This document shows positions 1 to 7,971 of a DNA stretch of 64,000 bases, piece after piece; positions within the stretch are counted from its first letter, which is position 1; every line of letters starts with the position of its first letter. The position numbers and the translations under genes were made by a program. Under the pieces are notes generated by a model, which was not told the origin of the DNA, searched no databases, and saw only the letters and a list, made by a program, of their open reading frames with translations. The DNA is from Geodermatophilus obscurus (lineage in GTDB: Bacteria > Actinomycetota > Actinomycetes > Mycobacteriales > Geodermatophilaceae): assembly GCF_900143215.1 (NCBI RefSeq), contig NZ_FRDM01000003.1, forward strand, positions 1 to 64,000, read 5' to 3'.

Positions 1-86
1 CCTGAATGCCATGAAGACGGGGGCCTCCCCCCGGATCACGCTTGCGGTGAGAGCCGGAATGCGTGACGGAAGGAGGCCCGGTCCTC

Positions 87-1130
87 ATGTTGCACGTTGG
101 GTTGGATCTGAGCAGGACTCGTCTGGATGTGCATGTCATGGACCAGACAGGGACGTCGGTCGCGGTTACGACGGCGGCGCCGGACGCCGGCGGCCTGACC
201 TCGCTGGCCTATCGGCTCGGCGAGTTCGGACAACCGATCACGGCGGTGATCGAGTCGATGAATGGCGCGCGGTTCATCCACGATCAGCTGGAGCTGCGCG
301 GCTGGACGGTGGAGATCGCCGACGCAGTCAAGGTCAAGGGCTTTGCGCCGCTGGCCTGCAAGACCGACAAGATCGACGCCTGGGTGCTGGCCGAGCTCTC
401 ACGGCGGGATCTGGTGCCGGCGATCTGGCTGCCGAGCCCGGGCGTGCGGGCCAACCGGGAGCGGGCCCGCTGGCGGCTGCACCTGGTGCGGCACCGCACC
501 GCGCTGAAGAACCGCATCCACGCCACCCTGCTGGCCTTCGGTCATCCCTGCCCGGTCTCGGATCTGTTCGGCGTGGCCGGCCGGCGGCTGCTCGACGGGC
601 TGGGACTGCCCGAGCCGTGGGCCGGTGACGTGACAGCCGCGCTGCGGCTGATCGACGTCCTCGACGGCGAGATCGACGACTGCGAGGCCGCGCTGCGCCG
701 CGAAGGAGCCGAGCACCGCTACGTGCCCACGCTGATGACCGCGCCGGGGATCGGTTGGGTGCTCGGCTACACCATCGCCGCCGAGATCGGCGACATCACC
801 CGGTTCCCGACGGCGAAGAAGCTCGTCGGCTATACCGGGCTGTGCCCCTCGGTGGACCAGTCCGGTGGGCATGACTGGCGCGGCTCGCTGGCCAAGAACG
901 GCCCGAAGTACCTGCGCTGGGCGCTGATCGAGGCAGCCACGCACGCCGCCCGGCACCCCGTCTACCGGGACCGCTACCAGCACACCAAGGCCCGGCTGGG
1001 CCGCCAGCGAGGCCCCTCGATCGCCCGCGTGGACATTGCCCGCAAGCTCACCGAGGCGATCTGGCACATGCTCACTGACAACAAGCCCTTCGCTCCGGCA
1101 GGCGCCACAAATACCGCTCTGGCCGCGTAG
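87..1130 (+). CDS. IS110-family RNA-guided transposase (DEDD recombinase)
   Basis: This 347-residue protein is the recombinase that excises and inserts the element through a circular intermediate. The N-terminal RuvC-like domain shows the DEDD residues in GLDLSR, IES and KTDKIDA. The C-terminal Transposase_20 domain starts near TAPGIGWVLGYTIAAEIGD and contains the RGSLAKNGPKYLR stretch, where the family's catalytic serine is expected. The ATG at 87 is preferred over a GTG at 63 because AAGGAGG at 70-76 sits 10 bases upstream. No frameshift is visible, so it may be active. Confidence 0.9.
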   Translation: MLHVGLDLSRTRLDVHVMDQTGTSVAVTTAAPDAGGLTSLAYRLGEFGQPITAVIESMNGARFIHDQLELRGWTVEIADAVKVKGFAPLACKTDKIDAWVLAELSRRDLVPAIWLPSPGVRANRERARWRLHLVRHRTALKNRIHATLLAFGHPCPVSDLFGVAGRRLLDGLGLPEPWAGDVTAALRLIDVLDGEIDDCEAALRREGAEHRYVPTLMTAPGIGWVLGYTIAAEIGDITRFPTAKKLVGYTGLCPSVDQSGGHDWRGSLAKNGPKYLRWALIEAATHAARHPVYRDRYQHTKARLGRQRGPSIARVDIARKLTEAIWHMLTDNKPFAPAGATNTALAA

Positions 1131-1433
1131 ACGGCCCGTCCCTGAGATGCGCCACCGGAGCGAAGCCCCTCCGACCCGACCTGATCCTCCCCGCGAGGAG
1201 GCGATAGAGAGATGAGCCCGGCTCCCCAGCCGCCCGGCCGGTCACCGCCGGACCGAGTCACGCCGTAGTTCGTTCCTCCTTCCCGCGGCCGGTCATCCTG
1301 CCGCCGAGCCCTTGCACGTCCAGGTCGTTCGTCCTCGCCGCTGCGCGGCTGCGGGCGCTCCACCTGGACCTGCAGCGGGATCGACGGCCCAAGGCCAACT
1401 ACGCGGGAATCCAGCACCACCGCTCTAGACAGC
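1131..1433 (+). ncRNA. Candidate bridge RNA / seekRNA region of the IS
   Basis: This is the 3' noncoding end between the transposase stop and the right inverted repeat, where IS1111-type elements encode their guide RNA. GTCCAGGT (1318-1325) pairs with ACCTGGAC (1362-1369). It encloses an inner hairpin GCCGC-TGC-GCGGC (1337-1349) with single-stranded arms of 11 and 12 bases. An outer stem, large internal loop and inner stem is the shape of a bridge-RNA recognition loop. A second short hairpin, CCTCC/GGAGG, lies at about 1187-1202. RNA ends and guide bases are not determined. Confidence 0.4.
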
Positions 1434-1448
1434 GGCCCCCGTCTTCAT

Positions 1449-1697
1449 AGAGAGCGGCCCCAGCACTTCCTCGGCGGCCTTGACCACCGCGGTGTGCCGC
1501 TCGTACCGCGCCGCGGCGAGCACCTTCGACGCAGGCGTCGCTGCACAGGTGCATGTGGAGGCGGCGCCACTCCCGCACCCAGGGCGACCGAAGCGCGTAG
1601 AGTCTGGTCATCTGGTGGTCGCCGGCAACCGGCGTCGACAGGTCAGGCTCCGCCGGTTCGAACCGCAGTCCGACGAGCTGCCCTCGGTCGTCTGAGG
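1449..1697 (-). pseudogene. Decayed conserved hypothetical gene next to the IS
   Basis: Reading the minus strand, one frame gives protein-like sequence (LVGLRFEPAEPDL, then MTRLYALRSPWVREWRRLH) down to about 1530. A second frame then continues it (AAARYERHTAVVKAAEEVLG) to the IS end. One frameshift joins the two, and the sequence runs into the IS right end. I see no start codon with a ribosome site, and the upstream part overlaps the GAF gene leader. I do not recognise the family. It looks like the residue of a gene hit by the IS. Confidence 0.35.
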
Positions 1698-1761
1698 GTT
1701 GCGTAGCTCCGTCGTCGAGATGCCTTCTCGCCTTCGGCCCATCAGATGGGTCCGGCACCAC

Positions 1762-2499
1762 ATGACCACAGCGCAGCCCGCTGACCGCCCGTTGTCCGAT
1801 CCGCGCGATGCCGTCGCCGAACTGGCTCGGCTCGTGTTCGGCACCACGACGATGGACGCGATGCTGCAGCGCATCGCCGATCTCGCCAAGGAGCTCATCT
1901 CCGGTGTCGAGGACGCGTCGGTGACCCTCATCGTCAACGACAAGCCCGGCACCGCGGCCTGCACCGGGGGGCTGGCCCTGGATCTGGACGAGAGCCAGTA
2001 CGGCCTCGGCCACGGGCCCTGTCTGGAGGCGGCCGTCGGCGAGGAGATCCGGGAGATCACCGACGCCCGCGAGGAGACCCGCTGGCCCGACTACGCCCGG
2101 ACGGCTGTCGAGCGCGGCTCCCTGAGCTCCCTGTCGGTTCCGCTGCCGGTTCGGGAGGGCATCCACGGCGGGCTCAACCTCTACGCGGTCGAGGCCGACG
2201 GCTTCGACGACGACGCCCGCCACATGAGCCGGGTGTTCGCCTCCTATGCCGCGGTGGCGGTGCACAACATGCACCTCTACGAGAGCACCCGGGACCAGGC
2301 CGAGCACCTGGACACGGCGATGAAGACGCGGGCCGTCATCGAGCAGGCCAAGGGCATCTTGATGAGCCAGCGTCGGTGTGACGCCGAGGAGGCCTTCGCG
2401 CTCCTCGCCGCGGCGTCGCAGCGGTCCAACCGCAAGCTGCGCGACATCGCGCGGGCGATCGTCGATGGTGTCACCGCCTCCGACGGCCAGTGGAAGTGA
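1762..2499 (+). CDS. GAF-ANTAR transcription antitermination regulator
   Basis: The 245-residue protein has an N-terminal GAF sensor domain (about 20-160, with the family-typical YGLGHGPCLEA) and a C-terminal ANTAR RNA-binding domain (about 180-235: AMKTRAVIEQAKGILMSQRRCDAEEAFALL). ANTAR proteins bind paired hairpins in nascent RNA and prevent termination, so this should be a cytoplasmic signal-dependent antiterminator. The start at 1762 gives MTTAQPADRP. An upstream in-frame ATG at 1699 would add 21 residues that look non-conserved. The stop overlaps the next GAF gene, so the two are translationally coupled. Confidence 0.85.
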   Translation: MTTAQPADRPLSDPRDAVAELARLVFGTTTMDAMLQRIADLAKELISGVEDASVTLIVNDKPGTAACTGGLALDLDESQYGLGHGPCLEAAVGEEIREITDAREETRWPDYARTAVERGSLSSLSVPLPVREGIHGGLNLYAVEADGFDDDARHMSRVFASYAAVAVHNMHLYESTRDQAEHLDTAMKTRAVIEQAKGILMSQRRCDAEEAFALLAAASQRSNRKLRDIARAIVDGVTASDGQWK

Positions 2500-3263
2500 C
2501 CCAGCGGGGGTCGCAGGACGCCGAGTCTCCGATGACGATCGCCGAACGGTTCGCCGTCGCCGTCGCCCGGTCCGCCTCGGACCTCCCCGGGGTCGAGCTG
2601 CTGCCGGAGCGGCTGGCCAGGGCCTGCGCCGAGGTCCTCCCGGTGGACGGCGCGGGGATCAGCCTGTTCTTCGCCTCGGACCGCCGGCTGCCGCTGGGGG
2701 CCAGCGACGACCAGGCGGCCGTGACCGAACGCCTGCAGTTCACCGTGGGTGAGGGACCTTGCCTCACCGCCCATGCCTCGGGGCGGCCGGTCGTCGCGCA
2801 GGAGGCGGAGATCGGGTCCCGATGGCCGGCGTTCTACGACGAGCTGGTCACTCGCACCGCCGTCCGCGACATCATCTCGCTCCCCCTCGTCGACGAGACC
2901 CGCGGCTTCGGCGCGCTGGACCTCTACCTGGTCCCCCCGAACGATGTCCGCGCGGTGGCGCTGTCCGACGCGCTGGCCGTCGCCTCCGAGGTGGTCTCGG
3001 TCTTCTCCCGTGCCGGCCGTGCCGACCGCGACCGGGAGGGCCCCGCCTGGCTGGACGCCCCGGCCGCGGAGCGACGATCCCTCGTATGGCAGGCGATGGG
3101 GTTCGTCAACGCCGGCCTCGAGATCTCCAGCGACGACGCCCTCGCGCTCCTGCGCGCGCACGCCTACAGCGAGGGGCTGCAGCTCGACGATCTCGCCGTC
3201 CAGGTGCTCTCCCGCGAGATCCCTCTGGAGCGCCTCGGCTTCGACCGCGACCAGGCCAGCTGA
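2490..3263 (+). CDS. GAF domain regulator with degenerate ANTAR-like tail
   Basis: This GTG-start gene overlaps the preceding GAF-ANTAR stop by 10 bases; an alternative ATG lies at 2532. Residues about 25-170 form a GAF domain (VGEGPCLTAHASGRPV, IISLPLVDETRGFGALDLYL). The last 60 residues (VWQAMGFVNAGLEIS, then DALALLRAHAYSEGLQLDDLAVQVL) have the helix pattern of an ANTAR domain, but with a poor match to the VIEQAKG core. It is probably a partner or sensor of the upstream regulator. No catalytic motif is seen. Confidence 0.75.
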   Translation: MEVTQRGSQDAESPMTIAERFAVAVARSASDLPGVELLPERLARACAEVLPVDGAGISLFFASDRRLPLGASDDQAAVTERLQFTVGEGPCLTAHASGRPVVAQEAEIGSRWPAFYDELVTRTAVRDIISLPLVDETRGFGALDLYLVPPNDVRAVALSDALAVASEVVSVFSRAGRADRDREGPAWLDAPAAERRSLVWQAMGFVNAGLEISSDDALALLRAHAYSEGLQLDDLAVQVLSREIPLERLGFDRDQAS

Positions 3264-3283
3264 GTCACCGCGTCGGAGGTCAC

Positions 3284-3421
3284 GTCGTCGACATCTTCGA
3301 CATCGAATTCGCCGACGAGGAGATGGCCCGCATCGCGACCCTGGACACCGGCGCCAGCCTGTTCTTCGACCACCGCGACCCCGCCATGGTCGGCTGGCTC
3401 AACGGCCGCCGCGACAACTGA
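3284..3421 (+). pseudogene. C-terminal fragment of an aldo/keto reductase
   Basis: About 45 residues ending at the TGA at 3421 read VVDIFDIEFADEEMARI then ATLDTGASLFFDHRDP. This is the well-conserved C-terminus of the 2,5-diketo-D-gluconate-reductase type of aldo/keto reductase. Nothing upstream in any frame encodes the TIM barrel; the GAF gene occupies it instead. It is a non-functional scrap left by a deletion or recombination in this accessory zone. Confidence 0.7.
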
Positions 3422-3773
3422 CACACCACCGGCACGGACCCGGCAGCACAAGCCACCGAGTCGTGCCAATGCGCGCCGCCGCCGGTCGAGGTCTGGAACG
3501 ACGGTCGGGCCGCTGTCCGGTCGACCGATGCCTCCGACCGACAGGTCAGTCCCCGACCTCGAGGAGGATGAGCTCGTCCTCCGCGGCCTCGGCGACCCGG
3601 CGCAGCCCATCCAGCGGACGAGGTGGGCTGGGCGCGATCTGCCGTCAAGTCGGAGGCTTTCCACATAGGACGGGTTCGCATCAGCGATGAAAGTATCGTC
3701 GCTGATACCAACCTGACGGTCGCGGATGCACTGACTGCGCCTGTCTCGCACTGACAAGGTGTTGAGCAAGCGG
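3422..3773. other. Noncoding stretch with a small hairpin
   Basis: I see no credible gene. A perfect 8-bp inverted repeat, ATCAGCGA (3680-3687) and TCGCTGAT (3699-3706), with an 11-base loop lies in an unusually AT-rich patch (about 3655-3770) beside the IS5 remnant. It could be a relic of an IS end or an operator of a lost gene. Confidence 0.4.
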
Positions 3774-4265
3774 TCAAGCGGTCGCTTGGGACTGCCAGGG
3801 ACGGCGACCGGGAGCCGGTGCGAGGCGACGGGCCATCAGGCCGATCATGGCCCACTTGATCATCGCTTCGGCGTGGGTGGGCAGCCGCTCGTAGTCCCGG
3901 CTCATCCGGCGGTGGCCGGTGATCCAGGCGTGCGTGCGCTCGACCACCCAGCGGCGGGGCAGCGGCACGAACCCGGATTGGCCGACCAGCTTGGCCACCA
4001 CCTGCACCGCGATGCGCAGCGCGCCGGCAGCGAAGTCCTGCATGCGGCGGCTGTAGGCGGCGTCGGCCCAGATGAGCACCAGCGAGGGCATCGCCATCTT
4101 GGCCCGGTCCAGCACCCGCGCCCCGCCGTCGCGGTCGTGCACGCTGGCCGCGGTCACCAGCACCACGACCAGCAGCCCCAGGGTGTGCACCACCAGATGC
4201 CGCTTGCGGCCGTTGACCTTCTTGCCCGCGTCGTAGCCGCGGGTGGCCGTGCCGACCGTGGAGGC
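3774..4265 (-). pseudogene. IS5-type DDE transposase, 5'-truncated remnant
   Basis: The minus frame starting near 4265 reads ASTVGTATRGYDAGKKVNGRK, then HLVVHTLGLLVVVLVTAAS, and ends at 3774. The second catalytic Asp (IWADAAYSRR) and the catalytic Glu region (RRWVVERTHAWI, RRMSRDYE) are present. The N-terminal part with the first Asp is missing. At 4265 it runs directly into the zinc-ribbon gene in another frame, so this is a deletion junction, not a frameshift. It is not expected to be functional. Confidence 0.8.
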
Positions 4266-4698
4266 GCCGGGCCTCCATCATCAACGGGTCGTGCATCCGC
4301 AGCCGGCGCCGCCGTTCGCTGCCGCAGTGCCGGCAGCCGCGGTTCTCCCGCTGGACCTTGTTGTAGGTCGGGGTGATGTCCTCTGCGCCGCAGACCAGGC
4401 AGCGGCACCGCCACGGGGTCTTGCTGTTGGTGTAGGACTCCAGCGGCAGCAGCTGCGCCATGAGCATCACCGCGCGGGCGACGGGCTCCGGCAGCTTCCG
4501 GGTCGGCTTCGGGTTGACCGGGCAGCGCGGGTGGGCCCGGCCGTACCGGCGGGCGTACTTCAGTCGCGCCTGGACCTCCTGCCCACAGGCCGCACACTCG
4601 CCCCGCCACCGGCCGGTCAGCCCGGGGTAGGCATCCAGTGCCCGCACGCCGTAGGTCAGCAGCTCGGCGGCGGCTTCTGCGTGGGGCAGCTTCCGCAT
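4264..4698 (-). pseudogene. Zinc-ribbon repeat protein truncated at its 3' end
   Basis: The ATG at 4698 has TAGGAG upstream. About 145 codons encode treble-clef-like zinc ribbons: CAACGQEV with a later paired Cys, and CLVCGAEDITPTYNKVQRENRGCRHCG. Repeats of this kind occur in actinobacterial DNA-associated proteins, sometimes fused to Vsr-like nucleases; I infer DNA binding only. The frame is lost at about 4264, where the IS5 remnant begins, so the natural C-terminus is missing. It could still be expressed as a shortened protein with a random tail. Confidence 0.65.
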
Positions 4699-5398
4699 CG
4701 TGTGCTCCTACGTCGTCTGGGATGAAGGCAGGACCGCGAAGGTCGCCGGTGCGTGATCAACAGGCCGTTGCGCCGCTGGGTGCGACTCGGGCCAACACCC
4801 CGCAACGTAGGGCTCGGCAGTGACAGCTCGACCAGCTTGATCAGGGCAAGCGGTATCCCAGCCAGCGAGCTCAGCCCGCGGCGGCTCCCGTCGTGCGGTC
4901 GCAGGGAGCAGTGTCGCTCGCCGGAACTGAGTGTCCTTCGCGAGACTGGCATCCCTCTGGAGTGTCGCCCGTCGGCGTGGTGACACCCCCGCCGGAATCC
5001 GCGCGGCCCGGAGGATCCGACGAGAGTGTCGCTGTGCGAACTGGGCGCCTCCGGCGGGCGACACTCAGCGATGGGACCGTCCGGCGAGCGCCCCCCGTCC
5101 GGCTACCGACACTGCTGTGCGGCCCCACCGGGCTCATGTCAGGACTCTGATGGCACGGCAAGCTGCGCGGTCCAGGTGCTTCGCCGCCGGCCACTACTTC
5201 CCGTGCATTTCGGGGGCGCACTGGGTCTTCGTCGGCGGCGCACTCCGCGAGCGCGGAAGCGAGTAGCGTCAATGCCGTCGCCGGGGATGACCCCGGTGAA
5301 CAGGCCGCGCCTCAGCGGCCCGTGTACGCGCGGAACCCCAGGTCGGGGTCCGTGGCCGAGGTCACCCATCCCCGGTGCAAGCAGACCGGAGGCCCGCC
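4699..5398. repeat. Intergenic region with AGTGTC motif array
   Basis: About 700 bp without a convincing gene. Between 4910 and 5115 the hexamer AGTGTC, or its complement GACACT, recurs: AGTGTCGCTCG at 4910, AGTGTCCTTC at 4930, AGTGTCGCCC at 4961, AGTGTCGCTG at 5025, CGACACTCAG near 5059 and CGACACTGC near 5107, with GTGACACC between. A related pair lies at 6627-6655 and a related triplet at 63783-63836. This looks like an intergenic repeat family or a multi-site operator ahead of the third GAF-ANTAR gene. Confidence 0.45.
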
Positions 5399-6286
5399 GT
5401 GGCCAGTGACCAGTCCTCCCCACCCACCTCCGCCGCTGAGGCGCTCGAGCACCTCGGTTCGCTGTCCCTGCGCAAGGTGTCGATGGAGTACCTGCTGCAG
5501 ACCGTCGCCGACCTGACCAAGGCCGTGATGCACGGCAACCCCGAGGCGTCGGTCACGCTGCTGGTCAAGGACCACCCGACCACGGTGGCCACCACCGGCC
5601 GACTCGCCCTCGACCTGGACGAGAAGCAGTACGAACGCGGCCACGGGCCCTGTCTGCACGCCGCCCGTACCGGCGAGCTGACCGAGATCGCCGACATGCG
5701 CACCGACAGCCGCTGGCCGGACTACTCGCCCCGGGCCGCCGAGAGCGGTGCTCTGAGCTCCCTGTCGGTTCCGCTGGCCATCGACGACGACGAACAGGTC
5801 ACCGGCGCCATCAACATCTACGCCCGCGAGCCGGACGCCTTCGACGAGGCCAGCCGCACGGCGGCCACCCACTTCGGCCCCTACGCCGCCGTCGCCGCCG
5901 GCGACCTGCACGCCTTCCACAGCGCTCGGGCCAGGGCCGACAACCTGCAGGCCGCGCTGGCGACCCGCGGGGTCATCGACCAGGCCAAGGGCATCCTGAT
6001 GGACCGCCACAAGCTGACCGCGGACCAGGCTTTCCAGGTCCTCGCCCAGACGTCGATGAAGACCAACAGGAAGCTGTACGCGGTCGCCGACGATCTGGTC
6101 CACACCGGAGACCCCCCCGGGGAACTGGTTCGCACCGCCAGATTGACGCGCCCGAGCACAGCCCGAGTCGCCCGGGCGCGCACACCTCCGGAGACTCATG
6201 AGCAGCCGCAACGGCTTCCGCGGGGGCAGTTGCGGTCAGGCCCCGCCGCTCCAGCACAAGGGACGGCGGGGCCGCCCCTCCGTTAG
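5399..6286 (+). CDS. GAF-ANTAR antitermination regulator
   Basis: A homologue of the gene at 1762, with the same GAF core (YERGHGPCLHAARTGEL, SSLSVPL) and a C-terminal ANTAR domain (ATRGVIDQAKGILMDRHKLT then ADQAFQVLAQTS). A GTG at 5399 with CCGGAGG six bases upstream is preferred to the GTG at 5375. After the ANTAR domain there is an Arg/Pro-rich tail of about 55 residues not typical of the family. Its coding bases include a strong hairpin at 6239-6273, suggesting that the natural stop was lost. It probably senses a small ligand or redox signal, but which one is unknown. Confidence 0.82.
   Translation: MASDQSSPPTSAAEALEHLGSLSLRKVSMEYLLQTVADLTKAVMHGNPEASVTLLVKDHPTTVATTGRLALDLDEKQYERGHGPCLHAARTGELTEIADMRTDSRWPDYSPRAAESGALSSLSVPLAIDDDEQVTGAINIYAREPDAFDEASRTAATHFGPYAAVAAGDLHAFHSARARADNLQAALATRGVIDQAKGILMDRHKLTADQAFQVLAQTSMKTNRKLYAVADDLVHTGDPPGELVRTARLTRPSTARVARARTPPETHEQPQRLPRGQLRSGPAAPAQGTAGPPLR
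6239..6273 (+). terminator. GC-rich hairpin at the GAF-ANTAR gene end
   Basis: GGCCCCGCCG-C-TCC and GGACGGCGGGGCC form a 13-bp stem with one bulged base and a short loop. There is no U-tract after it. It lies just inside the annotated reading frame, 10-45 bases before the stop, so it may be the original terminator read through after a C-terminal extension. Confidence 0.5.
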
Positions 6287-6863
6287 GGCCGACAAGCCGC
6301 AACCCCAGTGGCCCCGGCGGGCAACGGCGGCGGGCTCTCCAGCCGCCGCATGAGTTCGGGGAAGGTAAGGGCATCACCGACCGTGAAGAACGGGCGCTCG
6401 GATACCGGGCGCGAGGTGACGCACCCACGCCTCGGGGACGCGCCGCCCGATCGCTCGGTCGTCCCGGGTGACCGGCTGCGCTTCGGGACGCGCGGCCCCG
6501 TCGGGCGGGAGTCTTCGACCTCGCCGACGGGGGCCGCGGCACGTGGCCTGGCCGGGCACCTCCGGAGCATGGCACCTCCGGGGGCGCCCACATGGCGTTG
6601 TCTACAGCTGGTCGCCGCCGACGCCGAGTGTCCTTGGTGGGAGCGCAAGTGTCGTTGCCCGGAACGGCTGGGGCAGCTGTCGATCCTCGGACGGCGCGAC
6701 ACTTCCACCGGATCCCGCGCGGCCTCGCGGGGATGGAGCTTGCCGACCTGTTGACCGCGCTGAACACCGGACCGTTCGACACGAGGACATGGCCACCGTC
6801 CCGAGAGGCAGGACATGACGAGGCCCCTGACGACCGGTGCTCGTCGGGGGCCTCGTCAGCCCG
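6287..6863. other. Intergenic region, no gene seen
   Basis: No frame shows protein-like composition. Around 6627-6655 it carries AGTGTCCTT and AAGTGTCGTT motifs followed by CCGGAAC, matching the pattern seen at 4910-4935, and a reverse GCGACACTT near 6698. Confidence 0.4.
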
Positions 6864-7674
6864 TCAGCGGTCGGCGCTGCGCAGCCCTCCCCGGTCAGGG
6901 GCGGCGAAGCCATCGGCTGGCGTCTCACAGATGTAGTAGCTGCCGTCGACGGCTGCGGCCGATGGGTAGAACCGCCGGCCGGCCGTGTTGCGGTGACCCA
7001 GTTGACCCCCTCCGTCGGAGCCCGACTCCCGGAGGAGCCGTATGCCCCCGGCGGTCACGGTGAGCCGGCCGCGGGCGTCCAGCGAAAGGGCGGCGGTGGC
7101 GTAGCCGGGCCGGGGCTGCTCGGAGCTGCCGGGTAGGAACACCGTGATGAGCGCGCCGTCGCGTTCGGCGGGGAGCTTGGTCGCCGCATCCGCGTCGAGC
7201 GGCAGTTGGAGGCGGCCCTTGGCGTCCAGGGCGCGTATGACGTTGGTGCTGCGGGCGACGGCCATGTCGGCCGGCAGCGCCCAGATGCCGGACAGGTCCG
7301 CCTGCGGGCGTCCGTCGGCCCGGCTCCGGAGGCGACGGCGGCCAGGGTGAGCGCGTCTGCGGGGGCGCGCTCGCCCGCGCCGACCAGCAGCGAGTGAAGG
7401 CCGGTCCAGGAGGACGGCACACCGGTCGGCGTGGGGGAGGGCTGCGGGCCGGGGACGGGAGCCGCAGGGGCCGCGGCCCGGGTGGGGCCGGGCGTGCGGC
7501 GGGGCTGGCGATGGCCTCGGCGGCGCGGCGGCGGGCGGCCGGGTGGGCGGGGGGAGCGGGGTTGGGCACCGGCCGACCGGTCCGGACCGTGCCGGCGTGC
7601 GCAGTCGCGGCCAGCAGCCGCTGGACGGCGGCGTCGGAGGCGCCGTCGGTCGGGGTCTCATCGGGCGGGGGCAC
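6864..7674 (-). pseudogene. Frameshifted AbrB/MraZ-like protein gene
   Basis: The coding signal runs through three minus-strand frames. An N-terminus begins at 7674 (MPPPDETPTDGASDAAVQRL). A middle part near 7420 reads SSWTGLHSLLVGAGERAPAD then ALTLAAVASGAG. A C-terminal part below about 7335 reads ADMAVARSTNVIRALDAKGR then LQLPLDADAATKLP. The two LDAKGRLQLP / LDARGRLTV motifs resemble the swapped-hairpin AbrB motif in tandem, as in MraZ. At least two frameshifts are needed, so it is called a pseudogene; sequencing errors in this very GC-rich stretch are the alternative. Confidence 0.5.
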
Positions 7675-7797
7675 CGGAGCGGCCGCCGGTTCTGCCCGGC
7701 GCGATGGTTGCCGTACCCGGGAGGCCCGGGACCGTGGTGCCGGGTTGATCGAGAGGGGCCTGCTGCAGGCTTAGGAGGTGGGGAGGTTCCCACTGCG

Positions 7798-7885
7798 TGG
7801 TGTCCGAGGGGGGACTTGAACCCCCACGCCCGATAAAGGGCACTAGCACCTCAAGCTAGCGCGTCTGCCATTCCGCCACCCGGAC
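7798..7885 (-). tRNA. tRNA-Leu(GAG)
   Basis: Minus-strand cloverleaf with a 7-bp acceptor stem (GTCCGGG with CTCGGAC, one G-U), U8, D arm GGCGGAATGGCAGACGC, anticodon stem CTAGC/GCTAG with loop TTGAGGT (anticodon GAG), a long class-II variable arm and T-arm GTGGGGGTTCAAGTCCCCC. Discriminator A and a genome-encoded CCA (7798-7800) follow. It reads leucine CUC/CUU codons. It sits at the boundary between the mobile-element zone and the conserved genes, a common integration boundary. Confidence 0.97.
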
Positions 7886-7971
7886 AGGTGGGCCGCTCTC
7901 GCGAGCGCCGGGGGCCAGCATAACCGAGCCTCGGCCAGGGTCGGCACACCCCCGGTGGCACGATCGTCGGC

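Larger units (their letters stand above)
11..1448 (+). mobile_element. IS110-family element, IS1111-like layout
   Basis: A DEDD transposase gene is flanked by a perfect 15-bp inverted repeat: ATGAAGACGGGGGCC at 11-25 and its complement at 1434-1448. The 5' flank before the transposase is short (about 60 bp) and the 3' noncoding flank is long (about 300 bp). Subterminal inverted repeats with a long 3' end are the known layout of the IS1111 subgroup, whereas IS110 sensu stricto has a long 5' end. The true termini may lie a few bases outside the repeats, and the left end may be cut by the window edge. Confidence 0.65.

Noticed and set aside
63-86. Earlier GTG start for the IS110 transposase
   Set aside because: The AAGGAGG site at 70-76 lies inside that extension and fits the ATG at 87.
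4871-5272. 133-codon minus-strand frame
   Set aside because: It overlaps the AGTGTC array, has no ribosome site and its composition is like random GC-rich DNA.
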